A DNA stretch of 64,000 nt from Lactonifactor sp. BIOML-A5. GTDB taxonomy: Bacteria > Bacillota > Clostridia > Lachnospirales > Lachnospiraceae. Shown in pieces: positions 26,259 through 35,066 of the stretch; the first letter of the stretch is position 1; each line of letters starts with the position of its first letter. The DNA lies in contig NZ_WKYV01000005.1 in the NCBI RefSeq assembly GCF_009677585.1, positions 124,001 to 188,000 of the forward strand, written 5' to 3'. The translations under genes were made by a program, and so were the position numbers. The notes under the pieces are model-generated. The model saw only the letters and a list, made by a program, of their open reading frames with translations, ran no database searches and had not been told where the DNA came from.

Positions 26259-27011
26259 CTATTCGGGTGCCACTGTTATCTCAAATACATTTCGATCGCC
26301 CCGGTATCTTGCCAATGAATATTCAATGGGCTGTCCATATAGGTTATATCCTATGGAAGTAAAAAAGTGGATGGGCTTGCCTTTTTTCATATTAAGGTGC
26401 CTGGCGTCCTCACTGTCTGCTTCAACCGCCTCAATCTGCCTCTGTATTTTTACAATTTTTGTGTCGTCGGATTTGCCAAGCTCAGCGTAAAGAGAAATAG
26501 TTGTAAAGTCAAGGTTTATAAGATCCTGGCATCTGCTGTAGGGGAGATATGTTTTAATGGTGACCAATGGTTCGTCGTTTGCAAATCGCCTGCGGTATAA
26601 AAAGAGTACCTGATCATTCTCACTTAAGTTCAAAAATTTGGCCACGGTGACATCCGCAGGAATAACCTTTAAATCCAGGACTTCGGTGCTTGCTGTTAAT
26701 CCTCTCCGAGCCATTTGGCTATTAAAGGATTCTATTTTTGTTATAAAATCCTCATTATTAATTTTGGGCTTAGAGACAAAAGTACCTTTGCTTTTAATTC
26801 GGTACAGCCGTCCCTCCTGAACTAATTCAGTGATAGCCTGTCTAACCGTCGTACGGCTAATCTTAAAGATATCACTTAATTCATTTTCTGTGGGGATGGG
26901 GCTGCCGCTTGGATAAGTTCCGTTTTTTATTTCATCCAAAATAATCTTTTTTAGCTGAAAATACAAAGGAATGGGAACTGATTTATCTATTCGGTCTGCG
27001 TTAAGTGCCAT
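26259..27011 (-). CDS. GntR/HutC-family regulator with UTRA domain
   Basis: 250 residues. The N-terminal winged helix (about 10-77) has PIPLYFQLKKIILDEI and TENELSDIFKISRTTVRQAITELV. The C-terminal UTRA ligand-binding domain (about 90-245) has LYRRRFANDEPLVTIKTYLP and YSLARYRGDRNVFEI. It sits between the FGGY kinase and the GRE operon, divergent from the latter, and is the natural repressor of both, responding to a sugar or sugar phosphate. TAGGAGG precedes the ATG. Several TACAT/ATGTA palindromes lie in the shared intergenic region. Confidence 0.93.
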   Translation of the reverse strand: MALNADRIDKSVPIPLYFQLKKIILDEIKNGTYPSGSPIPTENELSDIFKISRTTVRQAITELVQEGRLYRIKSKGTFVSKPKINNEDFITKIESFNSQMARRGLTASTEVLDLKVIPADVTVAKFLNLSENDQVLFLYRRRFANDEPLVTIKTYLPYSRCQDLINLDFTTISLYAELGKSDDTKIVKIQRQIEAVEADSEDARHLNMKKGKPIHFFTSIGYNLYGQPIEYSLARYRGDRNVFEITVAPE

Positions 27012-27264
27012 ATGAACCTCCTATGAAATTACTGCGAAATAACTATCTTTGTCGTTACATTATATCATAACAATGATTAACGTGCAAGCACTTAGCGCTA
27101 AATGTTTATTGTTATAACATAGTGACATAAACTAATAATTGTGTTATTGATTTGAAAAAATAAAATAAAAGATATATTGAAAGTTAAATATGTAATAATA
27201 CCAAAGTATTCAGAAGATTATACATAGATGTTCTTGTAAAAAATAAAATATGACAAAAAATAGG

Positions 27265-27278
27265 TACATAGCTATGTA
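27265..27278 (+). promoter_or_regulatory. Palindrome TACATAGCTATGTA
   Basis: A perfect 14-bp palindrome 22 bp upstream of the operon -35 element. It is a candidate GntR-family operator. Confidence 0.45.
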
Positions 27279-27300
27279 GTAACAAAGATACATATTTTTG

Positions 27301-27329
27301 TTGACTTTTTTGTGCGTACGTGTTATTTT
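27301..27329 (+). promoter_or_regulatory. Candidate promoter of the GRE operon
   Basis: TTGACT (27301-27306), 17 bp, TATTTT (27324-27329), about 120 bp before the first gene. Confidence 0.5.
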
Positions 27330-27340
27330 ACCATTAAAGG

Positions 27341-27353
27341 ATGTATGATACAT
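27341..27353 (+). promoter_or_regulatory. Palindrome ATGTATGATACAT
   Basis: ATGTAT, a central G, ATACAT. It falls over the first transcribed bases of the predicted promoter, the position expected for a repressor, and shares half-sites with the palindrome at 27265. Confidence 0.5.
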
Positions 27354-27448
27354 AAGAGTCTCCAATGCGCATTAGACAGATTCACCAGTACAGTCCGGTT
27401 TCATAAAAAAGCGAACAGACATTTCATTATTTTAGGAGGTATAGTAAG

Positions 27449-28567
27449 ATGACAATGATTCAGCATCAGACGAGAGCTTTCGGGTCACCCAGCAGATATA
27501 TTCAGGGACGCTGTGAATTAGAAAATTTAAGGGAATATACAGACGCGTACGGAAAAAAAGTATTTATATTGGTAGACACCTTTTTCTTTAAAGAATATAA
27601 AGAAAAGTTTGAAGCTATGTATGCAGGCGGCGACAGTACCGTGATCGTAGAAGAGTTTTCAGGGGAGATAACTGCCGAAAAGATTGATGAGATAGCGGAA
27701 GGTCTGAGGGCATTTGGTCCTGAGGTAGTCGCTGGTATGGGCGGCGGCAAAACAATGGATACAGCCAAGGCTGTCTCAGACATTTTTAAAGCTGTTACGG
27801 TTATTATACCTACAACGGCCTCTACGGATGCGCCTACCATAGGGCTTTCAGTGATATATACAGAGACGGGAGAACATGTGGGTCCCAGACATTATGTTAA
27901 GAATCCGGATCTGGTACTGCTGGACACGGATATTATATCGAAAGCGCCTGTTCGTTTTCTGATTGCCGGGATGGGAGATGCGCTTGCTACTTTTATAGAG
28001 ACAAGGGCGAACCTGCAGTCACATTCTCCTAATTATGTAGGGAAAGGATTCTGCAGTACAATTGCAGTGGGCGCCATTGCAGAGGCATGCCACAAAACGA
28101 TTCTGGAAAAGGGTGCAAGAGCGAGAAGAGCAGCGGAAAGAGGACTTTGTACCATTGATGTGGAGGACGTGATTGAGGCCAATACACTGCTCAGCGGATT
28201 GGGCGTACAGAATTCCAGCTGTGCGGGTGCACATTCTATTGCAGAGGGAATAACGGTTCTTCCGGCCTGCCAGAAGCTGCTGCATGGAGAAGTTGTGGCA
28301 TTTGGTATTTTAGTGCAGCTGATGATAGAGGGAAGGACGAATGAAGAAATAGAGGAAATATATGCGTTTTTCCGAGAGGTTGGTCTGCCCTCCACATTTG
28401 CAGATCTTGGACTTGAGAATGTTACAGATGAGGAGATCATGAGCGTTGCAGAAGAGTCTCTGAAATCTTACTGGGACGTGGAACCCTTCCCGGTTACGGC
28501 CCAAATGATCCATGATGCCATGATCCTGGCAGATATCCAGGGGCGCCGGTTCAAAGCCCAGGCATAA
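27449..28567 (+). CDS. GldA-like iron/zinc polyol dehydrogenase
   Basis: 372 residues, the size of glycerol dehydrogenases. The NAD-binding part has MGGGKTMDTAKAV; metal ligands are expected at Asp in GMGDALATFIE, His in GAHSIAEG and His in LLHGEVVAFG. GldA enzymes oxidise glycerol or related vicinal diols to hydroxyketones, or run in reverse to recycle NADH. It is the first gene of the operon and is followed after 4 bp by the GRE activase. It may reduce the aldehyde or ketone released by the GRE, or oxidise the polyol feeding it. Glycerol itself is not assured as substrate. Confidence 0.9.
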   Translation: MTMIQHQTRAFGSPSRYIQGRCELENLREYTDAYGKKVFILVDTFFFKEYKEKFEAMYAGGDSTVIVEEFSGEITAEKIDEIAEGLRAFGPEVVAGMGGGKTMDTAKAVSDIFKAVTVIIPTTASTDAPTIGLSVIYTETGEHVGPRHYVKNPDLVLLDTDIISKAPVRFLIAGMGDALATFIETRANLQSHSPNYVGKGFCSTIAVGAIAEACHKTILEKGARARRAAERGLCTIDVEDVIEANTLLSGLGVQNSSCAGAHSIAEGITVLPACQKLLHGEVVAFGILVQLMIEGRTNEEIEEIYAFFREVGLPSTFADLGLENVTDEEIMSVAEESLKSYWDVEPFPVTAQMIHDAMILADIQGRRFKAQA

Positions 28568-28571
28568 GCAT

Positions 28572-29447
28572 ATGAAAGGCAGAATATTTAACATACAGAG
28601 ATTTAGTGTACATGACGGACCGGGTATCCGGACAACCGTATTTTTTAAAGGCTGCAACTTAAGGTGCCAATGGTGTCATAATCCGGAGTCTTATGAGACG
28701 GGCATACAGCTGGAGTACTTTGCAGATAAGTGTGTAGGGTGCAGAGCCTGTGAGGCGGTCTGTCCCCAGGGCGCCAGGATTCAGGACGGCCACAGAATTC
28801 ATAGGCAGGGCTGTACACTGTGCGGGAAATGTGCAGAGGCATGTATGTACGGGGCCATTGCCATAGCCGGATGGGACCTGGAGCCGGAGACACTATTAGA
28901 AACAGTTCTTAAAGATAAAAAGTATTATATGAACTCCGGGGGCGGAATTACGTTATCAGGGGGAGAACCGATGCTTCAATGGGAGTTCTTGTCAGAATTT
29001 CTGCCATTGGTGAAAGAGAATGGAATATCAGTTGCTTTAGATACGGCAGGTAATGTTCCCTACTGGAAGTATGAGAAGCTTTTCCCGTACCTGGATTTCA
29101 TTTTATTAGACATTAAGATTATGGATGATACCCTGCACAGAAAGTATACGGGTGTATCGAACAAATTAATATTGGAGAATGCAAAGCGGTTTATAGAGCA
29201 GGGTATCAGGATACATATCAGGATTCCTCTGATAAAAGGCATTAACGATACAATAGAGAATGCGAGACAACTGACGCATCTTCTGGGTGATGCCCCCAAT
29301 GTGGAAGAAGTGCGTTTGCTGCCGTATCATACCCTTGGAGTGAGAAAGTCCCAGAGTTTAGAATTGCCTGTCTGTGAGTTTTCTCCCCCCGAGGCACATA
29401 CGATGGAGCAGCTTAGGGAGATTTTCGGGGATAAAGGGGTCTGTTAA
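28572..29447 (+). CDS. Glycyl-radical enzyme activating enzyme (radical SAM)
   Basis: 291 residues. The radical SAM motif CNLRCQWC (CxxxCxxC) follows GPGIRTTVFFKG. An inserted ferredoxin-like part has two further cluster motifs, CVGCRACEAVCP and CTLCGKCAEACM. This marks the class of activases serving eliminating GREs rather than pyruvate formate-lyase, whose activase lacks the insert. GGGITLSGGEPMLQ binds SAM. It abstracts a hydrogen from the Gly of the partner GRE, whose gene starts 35 bp downstream. Confidence 0.95.
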   Translation: MKGRIFNIQRFSVHDGPGIRTTVFFKGCNLRCQWCHNPESYETGIQLEYFADKCVGCRACEAVCPQGARIQDGHRIHRQGCTLCGKCAEACMYGAIAIAGWDLEPETLLETVLKDKKYYMNSGGGITLSGGEPMLQWEFLSEFLPLVKENGISVALDTAGNVPYWKYEKLFPYLDFILLDIKIMDDTLHRKYTGVSNKLILENAKRFIEQGIRIHIRIPLIKGINDTIENARQLTHLLGDAPNVEEVRLLPYHTLGVRKSQSLELPVCEFSPPEAHTMEQLREIFGDKGVC

Positions 29448-29482
29448 AAGCAGTCGGATAGAGAAAGGAAGGGATAGCCAGA

Positions 29483-31786
29483 ATGGTAAGACGTGAGCTA
29501 AAGAAACGAATAGAAAAATGGTTTGACAGAGATTACCGGGAAACCTTTATGGAACGAATTGACTTGGTTATGGAGGCGGAGCAGCTTTACCAGCATGAGA
29601 AGGAGGGTCTGGCATACGGCCATACGCTGGCCCACATTTTGGAAAGCATATCTCAGCCGCTGGAAGACAGCGAACTTCTCGCTGGCGCTGTTGCCATGCG
29701 GATTCCCACAGAGGAAGAGGAGAAAACCATACGGGAAGTATACAAACGCTGGTGGGACATTCCGGTAGAAGAACGGCACAAAAAAATCTTTTTCTACTAT
29801 TCAGAGAACTGGCTGCGCTGCAGACCATACTGGTTTCCCTCTTTTGGCCACTTGGCGCTGGACTGGGAAGGGCTCCTTTCCAACGGACTGGGGAGTATGG
29901 AATACAAAGCCAGAGAGCGCATGAAGGATGAGGCGCTTACGGAGGATCAGAAAGGGTTCCTGGAGGGGACTGTTCTGTGCTATCAGGCGGTAAGTGCTTA
30001 TATCGAAAGATATGCCCAAACAGCAGAGAAAAAGGGCAGAAGCGGCATGGCAGAAGATCTCCGCCAGATCGCCTATGGAGAGGCCAGGACATTTGCGCAG
30101 GCGCTGCAGCTTCTCTGGATGATTATATTAATTGCACAGAAGGTATGCGGCTGCGGCGTATTGAACCTGAGCAGGATGGATCAATATCTCTATCCGCTCT
30201 ATGAGAGGGATCTTAGGGAAGGCAGACTTACCTATGAAAAAGCAAGGGAACTGATAGATGAATTCTTTTTTAAGAATAATGAGATTATGGTGCAGACGGA
30301 TCATATGTCCATAGAGACAGATTCTACGGACTACACCCTGGAGGTTGCATTTGACGATCCCAATTATCTGATTCTTGCAGGTAAGAAAGCGGACGGAACA
30401 GGGGGTGTGAATCCTTTGTCGTGGTTAATGGTTGAGTCGGCGGAAGAGCTCAAGCTTCGAAACCCCTTTGTGGTAGTACGCTATTACCATGGGATTCCCA
30501 CAAAGTTCTGGCAGCTTGTCTGCAATGCCATGAGAAATAATGCAACTATTGTTATCTATAATGATGAGACTATGCTGCCTGCCTTAAAGCATTATGGGGT
30601 TGAAGAGCCGGAAGTATACGATTATGGGTTTTATGGCTGCAATGATCCGAACATCCCCGGGGACGAAGGGGGTCTGCGCCAATTGTGGTTTAACCTGGTG
30701 AAGCCTTTGGAACTGGCATTGAACCAGGGGGACTATCCCATGGAACCAAGAGGTAACAGCAGTCCCAGAGACTGCCAATTTGGCCCTGAAGATCGTATGA
30801 CCGGGCTTATGACCGGTGCGTATTATGGTATAAAAAGTAAGGCTCCGGAAGAGATCCGGAGTATGGATGAACTGCTGGAAGTCTATGAAGAACAGCTTAT
30901 GTACTTGTTAGGAGAATTCCGAAAAGGCTTTGAGATGGATTTTGAAGCAGAGCAAAAAGAGACGAAAAGCCGCATGAGAATAGAGGACTGTTTCCTGAGG
31001 GGAACAGTAGACAATGCACAGACCTGGACCATGGGGGGAACAAAGTACCATAAAATAGTTGCCCAGGGTTGTGGAATTGCGACTGTTATCAATGCCCTTT
31101 ACGCGATAGAAAAGCTTGTTTTTACTGATAAAGAATTTACGTTAAGAGAGCTGTCGGACATTCTGCGGGATGACTTTTCCGGAAATGATATGTTAGCGCT
31201 GCGTCTCAGGAAAAAGCTGGATAAGTTTGGAAACGATATAGATGCAGTGGATAAGTATGCAAAGATTGTAACAGACCTGTATGTCCGTGGGATAGAGAGA
31301 TATAACGGCGAAGGCTATTTATATCAAATGTGGCCTACCTATTCAACAGACAGGGACTTTACAACTATGGGGCGTTATGTAGGTGCTACCCCTGACGGAA
31401 GGCGTGCAGGGGAACCAATCAGTGAGAACCAATCGCCCAGTGAAGGAAGTGACATTAACGGAATTACAGCAATGCTCAATTCTGTTTCTAAAATACCTTT
31501 TGACAGGATCACAGGAGGGCCTTTAAATCTGCGCCTGCATCCCAGTGCGGTACAGGGCGATGAGGGACTAAATGCCCTGTGCGCACTTTTCCAGACTTAC
31601 ATGGAAAACGGGGGGATGCAGCTTCAGATTAATGTTGTGGATGCAGAGACACTTCGAAGTGCCCAGTGCGATCCGGAGAAGTACAAGACCCTCTGTGTCA
31701 GAGTCACCGGATACAGCGCGTTTTTTGTAGAGATGGGAAGAAAAGCGCAGGATGAACTGATAGCGCGTACAGAACAAATGGTATAA
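29483..31786 (+). CDS. Glycyl radical enzyme of unassigned specificity (GCND active-site loop)
   Basis: 767 residues. The radical-bearing loop near the C-terminus reads RVTGYSAFF, with Gly743. The active-site thiyl Cys is Cys386 in the loop GFYGCNDPNIPGDEGG. Known GRE eliminases (choline TMA-lyase, glycerol and propanediol dehydratases) have Gly-Cys-x-Glu, where Glu is the general base; here the same position is Asp388. Pyruvate formate-lyase has two adjacent Cys, absent here. Other conserved family blocks are present: TPDGRRAGEPISENQSPSEG, LNSVSKI and LHPSAVQGDEGL. Oxygen sensitivity is expected. The surrounding sugar-acid genes suggest dehydration of a polyhydroxy substrate, but this is inference. 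Confidence 0.93.
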   Translation: MVRRELKKRIEKWFDRDYRETFMERIDLVMEAEQLYQHEKEGLAYGHTLAHILESISQPLEDSELLAGAVAMRIPTEEEEKTIREVYKRWWDIPVEERHKKIFFYYSENWLRCRPYWFPSFGHLALDWEGLLSNGLGSMEYKARERMKDEALTEDQKGFLEGTVLCYQAVSAYIERYAQTAEKKGRSGMAEDLRQIAYGEARTFAQALQLLWMIILIAQKVCGCGVLNLSRMDQYLYPLYERDLREGRLTYEKARELIDEFFFKNNEIMVQTDHMSIETDSTDYTLEVAFDDPNYLILAGKKADGTGGVNPLSWLMVESAEELKLRNPFVVVRYYHGIPTKFWQLVCNAMRNNATIVIYNDETMLPALKHYGVEEPEVYDYGFYGCNDPNIPGDEGGLRQLWFNLVKPLELALNQGDYPMEPRGNSSPRDCQFGPEDRMTGLMTGAYYGIKSKAPEEIRSMDELLEVYEEQLMYLLGEFRKGFEMDFEAEQKETKSRMRIEDCFLRGTVDNAQTWTMGGTKYHKIVAQGCGIATVINALYAIEKLVFTDKEFTLRELSDILRDDFSGNDMLALRLRKKLDKFGNDIDAVDKYAKIVTDLYVRGIERYNGEGYLYQMWPTYSTDRDFTTMGRYVGATPDGRRAGEPISENQSPSEGSDINGITAMLNSVSKIPFDRITGGPLNLRLHPSAVQGDEGLNALCALFQTYMENGGMQLQINVVDAETLRSAQCDPEKYKTLCVRVTGYSAFFVEMGRKAQDELIARTEQMV

Positions 31787-31793
31787 AATGGCT

Positions 31794-31817
31794 TGGGCCT
31801 GTTAAACGACAGGCCCA
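31794..31817 (+). terminator. Hairpin between GRE and the shikimate-DH-like gene
   Basis: TGGGCCTGT pairs with ACAGGCCCA over a 6-nt loop, 7 bp after the GRE stop. No T-run follows, so it may be a partial terminator or an mRNA-processing or stabilising structure that lowers expression of the genes downstream relative to the GRE. Confidence 0.5.
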
Positions 31818-31920
31818 GTGGCCGGCCCCCCAACACTGGCGTAAAAAATATAAACTTTTGATATCTTGTAATGTAGTATCATTACTATATAGTGATATGA
31901 GAAATGGAGAAAATAGCGAT

Positions 31921-32859
31921 ATGAATATTTACCAGAAAGCGACACAGCCAACCATGTATTTTATAGGAGTTACCACGAATAGCTCCTCAATTATGAAGGT
32001 ATTCCCAAAATGGGCAGAGGAATTAGGCTTAAAGGACGCGGTGATTAAGGGAATAGACTTTAAGCCTCATGCAGATCCGGCGCTCTATCGGGAGGCAGTT
32101 TCTTTTATAAAGGAAGATCCCATGTCCCTTGGAGCTTTGGTTACTACTCATAAGATTGATTTGTATGAGGCCTGCAAAGATATGTTTGAATATCTGGATC
32201 CATTTGCTGTTCAGTTAGGAGAGATTTCATCTATCTCTAAAAAGGACGGAAAGCTTTGCGGACATGCGAAGGATCCTATATCCAGCGGGCTGGCACTTGA
32301 GAACTTCATACCAGATAATTACTGGAGAACATATAACGGGGATGTTCTGATTATGGGAGCAGGGGGAAGTGCGCTTGCCATGAGTGTTTATCTGACCCAG
32401 AAAAAGTTCGGAGAAAATGTGCCGAAACATATTATCATTGCCAACCGCAGCCAACCCAGACTGGATACGGCAGAAAAGATATTAAGAGATCTGAATCCGG
32501 ACACCAAGTTTGAATTTGTCCGGGGGGAGGAGCCTGTTGATAATGACCGTCTGCTAAAAACTTTAAAAGAGCATTCTCTGATTGTAAATGCAACCGGTCT
32601 GGGAAAGGACGGACCCGGTTCTCCTCTGACAGATGGGTGCGAGTATCCGGAGAATAGTTATGTTTGGGAGCTGAACTACCGGGGAGAGCGTATGTTCCAG
32701 AGACAGGCAGAGGCTCAGGCGGAGGCTAAACATCTGCATGTAGAGGATGGATGGATTTATTTTATCCATGGATGGACGCAGGTGATTGCCGAGGTATTCC
32801 ATATAGACGGCATTGCACGTAAGATTCCCAGACTAAGTGAGATTGCATTAGAGAGGTAG
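31921..32859 (+). CDS. Shikimate-dehydrogenase-superfamily oxidoreductase, divergent
   Basis: 312 residues from ATG 31921, with GGAGA 10 nt upstream; an earlier TTG in frame lacks a ribosome site. The N-terminal lobe keeps the catalytic Lys78 in VTTHKID and an Asp118 in GHAKDPISSG, replacing the normal NTDxxG. The Rossmann lobe has IMGAGGSALAM. Aromatic biosynthesis genes are absent, so this is more likely a catabolic dehydrogenase acting on a cyclic polyol or sugar derivative. The cupin isomerase gene starts 10 bp after the stop. Confidence 0.8.
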   Translation: MNIYQKATQPTMYFIGVTTNSSSIMKVFPKWAEELGLKDAVIKGIDFKPHADPALYREAVSFIKEDPMSLGALVTTHKIDLYEACKDMFEYLDPFAVQLGEISSISKKDGKLCGHAKDPISSGLALENFIPDNYWRTYNGDVLIMGAGGSALAMSVYLTQKKFGENVPKHIIIANRSQPRLDTAEKILRDLNPDTKFEFVRGEEPVDNDRLLKTLKEHSLIVNATGLGKDGPGSPLTDGCEYPENSYVWELNYRGERMFQRQAEAQAEAKHLHVEDGWIYFIHGWTQVIAEVFHIDGIARKIPRLSEIALER

Positions 32860-32869
32860 GAGGAGCGCT

Positions 32870-33448
32870 ATGAACAGATTTCAGTGGGACAGCAGTTTTT
32901 CTGTTGACTTTAATTTACAAAACGGATTTTCAGAGAAGGCTGAGACAACGAAAAGGTATTTATCCCAGATGAAGGAAATGTTTTATGATACAAATGCCGC
33001 AGAGAAAATACTGGAACAGGAAGATCCCTTAGTCTATGAGTTTCATGAGCTGGGGTGCCCAATGAGAGAGGGGGATTTGGCTTTTGGCACTACCATCCTG
33101 TATCCGGGCAAAGTAGGGAACGAATATTTTATGACAAAGGGCCATTTTCATACCATATTGGACACTGCAGAGGTCTATTATACACTGGACGGTGAAGGCT
33201 GTATGATTATGGAGAACCCGGAAGGGGAAACGATGGAAATGCCTCTGAAAAAGGGAGAAGCACTCTACGTGCCCCGCAGATATGCCCATAGATCCGTCAA
33301 CACGGGAGATACACCCCTGGTCATGTTCTTTACCTTTGCTGCAAATGCCGGTCATGACTATGGGACCATTGAGACAAAAGGATACCGGAAAATATTGGTA
33401 GAGAAGGAATGCGGGCCTGTGGTAATTGATAATCCAAAATGGAGTTAA
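32870..33448 (+). CDS. Cupin-type glucose-6-phosphate isomerase family protein
   Basis: 192 residues of a single cupin fold. Metal ligands are visible as His92, His94, Glu101 and His140 (GHFHTILDTAEVYY and VPRRYAHRSVN), the set known from archaeal phosphoglucose isomerases. The family interconverts aldose and ketose phosphates with Fe or Mn. Within this operon it may isomerise the sugar or sugar-acid intermediate rather than glucose 6-phosphate, because housekeeping glycolysis would use the unrelated PGI. GGAGGAG precedes the ATG. The next gene starts 4 bp after its stop. Confidence 0.85.
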   Translation: MNRFQWDSSFSVDFNLQNGFSEKAETTKRYLSQMKEMFYDTNAAEKILEQEDPLVYEFHELGCPMREGDLAFGTTILYPGKVGNEYFMTKGHFHTILDTAEVYYTLDGEGCMIMENPEGETMEMPLKKGEALYVPRRYAHRSVNTGDTPLVMFFTFAANAGHDYGTIETKGYRKILVEKECGPVVIDNPKWS

Positions 33449-33452
33449 AAAT

Positions 33453-34406
33453 ATGGGAAAAGTAATGACAGTTTCTGGCCCTGTCACTGCGTCTCAGCTG
33501 GGATACTGTCAGTGCCATGAGCATCTTCTTATCAGTAGAGGAACATCGTTTCAGATCAATCCCGCTCTATGGATGGATGATATTGATAAAAGTACTGCAG
33601 AGGCGCTGAAATATAAAGAAGCCGGCGGAGATACTGTGATTGATGCCCAGCCGGGCGGATGCAACCGCATGGAGGAGGGGCTGCTGGAGATATCTGATAG
33701 AACAGGAATACATATCATTTCATCCACAGGCTTCCACAAGCTGATGTTCTATTCCGATACTCACTGGATTCACAAGATGCCGCAGGATGAGCTGTACCAT
33801 TTTTTCAGAGAAGAGCTGGAGGTGGGCATGTACAAGGAGATAGACTGCGGATATCCGGAAAAACAAACCAAAATACGTGCGGGTATTGTAAAAACAGCCT
33901 TAGACAGGGAAGGTCTTTCTCCGCGTTACATGAACTTGTTCAGGGCGGCGGCTCAGGCTGCCATAGACAGCGAGGTACCCCTTATGGTACACATTGAACC
34001 TGGGAGCGATCCCAAAAAACTTTTGGAATTTCTGCTGGAGATGGGAGTTTGGCGGCATAGAATTATTTTCTGCCATATGGATCGGGAGATTAAAGAGACA
34101 GAGTATTATTTTTCTGTACTAAAAGAAGGAATCACCTTGGAGTTTGATACGATTGGGCGTTTTCACTACCATGATGATGCATCAGAACTTGCATTAATTA
34201 AAGAAATCTTGGATCGGGGCTACAGCGGGCAGCTTCTGCTGTCTTTGGATACCACCAGAGAGCGGCTGAAATCATATACCCCCAATGGGGTGGGGCTTAC
34301 TTATTTACTCTGTAATTTCCTGCCCAAACTTAAAAAAATGGGTGCTTCTGAAGAACAGCTCCTTAATGTGACGGTTCAAAATGTCAAAAATATTTTTCAT
34401 GAATGA
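33453..34406 (+). CDS. Phosphotriesterase-family metal hydrolase, lactonase candidate
   Basis: 317 residues from ATG 33453 (GGAG 8 nt upstream). The binuclear metal site of the amidohydrolase superfamily is shown by CHEHLL (His22, His24), a bridging Lys candidate in AGIVKTAL, His in MVHIEPG and IFCHMDRE, and Asp in LSLDTTRER. COG1735 relatives include lactonases acting on phosphorylated sugar lactones. Beside dehydrogenases and a KDPG-type aldolase, opening of an aldonolactone is the simplest proposal. The Cys before the first HxH (CQCHEH) is unusual. Confidence 0.8.
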   Translation: MGKVMTVSGPVTASQLGYCQCHEHLLISRGTSFQINPALWMDDIDKSTAEALKYKEAGGDTVIDAQPGGCNRMEEGLLEISDRTGIHIISSTGFHKLMFYSDTHWIHKMPQDELYHFFREELEVGMYKEIDCGYPEKQTKIRAGIVKTALDREGLSPRYMNLFRAAAQAAIDSEVPLMVHIEPGSDPKKLLEFLLEMGVWRHRIIFCHMDREIKETEYYFSVLKEGITLEFDTIGRFHYHDDASELALIKEILDRGYSGQLLLSLDTTRERLKSYTPNGVGLTYLLCNFLPKLKKMGASEEQLLNVTVQNVKNIFHE

Positions 34407-34423
34407 TTATGGGAGAGATGGAT

Positions 34424-35056
34424 ATGAACAATAATTTATTGCAGCAGATAGAAAAGTATAAGATAGTACCGGTTGTAAAAGTAGAACGTGCCGGGGATAC
34501 GGGGAGACTGTGCGAAGCCCTGAGCACAGGAGGACTTCCTGTGGCAGAGATAACGTTTCGTACACCGGCAGCCAGGGAAGCCATAAGCGCTGCGGTAAAA
34601 GAATTTCCGCAAATGATAGTTGGCGCTGGTACCATTGTAAATGTAGAGCAGGCAAAAATGGCGGTTGATGCAGGCGCCCAATTTCTTGTTTCCCCGGGCA
34701 TTTCCCACAAGGTGATTGAATATGCCCTGAATCAGAATATTATGATATTTCCTGGCGCATGTACACCTACAGAGGTAATGAGGATAATGGAATATGGCTT
34801 ATCGGTTGCAAAGTTTTTTCCGGCGCAGCAATATGGCGGCCTTAGTACGATAAAAGCGTTGTCGGCACCTTTCTCAGACATACGTTTTATGCCTACCGGA
34901 GGGATCAGCGCTGCAAATGTGAAGGAATATCTGGCATTTCCCAAAATTGCTGCCTGCGGCGGGAGCTGGATGGTACGGCCGGAACTGATTGCCGAGGGAA
35001 GATATGATGAAATCCGCAGATTAACAGAAGAAGCAGTCGGTTTAGTGGGCGAATAG
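34424..35056 (+). CDS. KDPG/KHG-type 2-keto-3-deoxy aldolase
   Basis: 210 residues from ATG 34424 with GGGAGA 7 nt upstream. Class I aldolase residues: Glu42 in VAEITFRTP and Schiff-base Lys130 in VAKFFPAQQ (the common form is KFFPAE), plus the phosphate loop FMPTGGIS and GGSWM. It cleaves a 2-keto-3-deoxy-sugar-acid phosphate to pyruvate and an aldehyde. Its presence implies that an upstream step makes a 2-keto-3-deoxy acid, yet no conventional sugar-acid dehydratase lies in the operon. Confidence 0.92.
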   Translation: MNNNLLQQIEKYKIVPVVKVERAGDTGRLCEALSTGGLPVAEITFRTPAAREAISAAVKEFPQMIVGAGTIVNVEQAKMAVDAGAQFLVSPGISHKVIEYALNQNIMIFPGACTPTEVMRIMEYGLSVAKFFPAQQYGGLSTIKALSAPFSDIRFMPTGGISAANVKEYLAFPKIAACGGSWMVRPELIAEGRYDEIRRLTEEAVGLVGE

Positions 35057-35066
35057 GAGGAGAAGA

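Larger units (their letters stand above)
27012..27448. other. Control region between gntR-like gene and GRE operon
   Basis: 437 bp, very AT-rich, without a gene. It holds the operon promoter, two palindromes built on TACAT/ATGTA half-sites, a TGTTATAACA palindrome (27110-27119) and a TTAGCGCTAA palindrome (27092-27101) that partly resembles a catabolite-response element. Confidence 0.7.
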
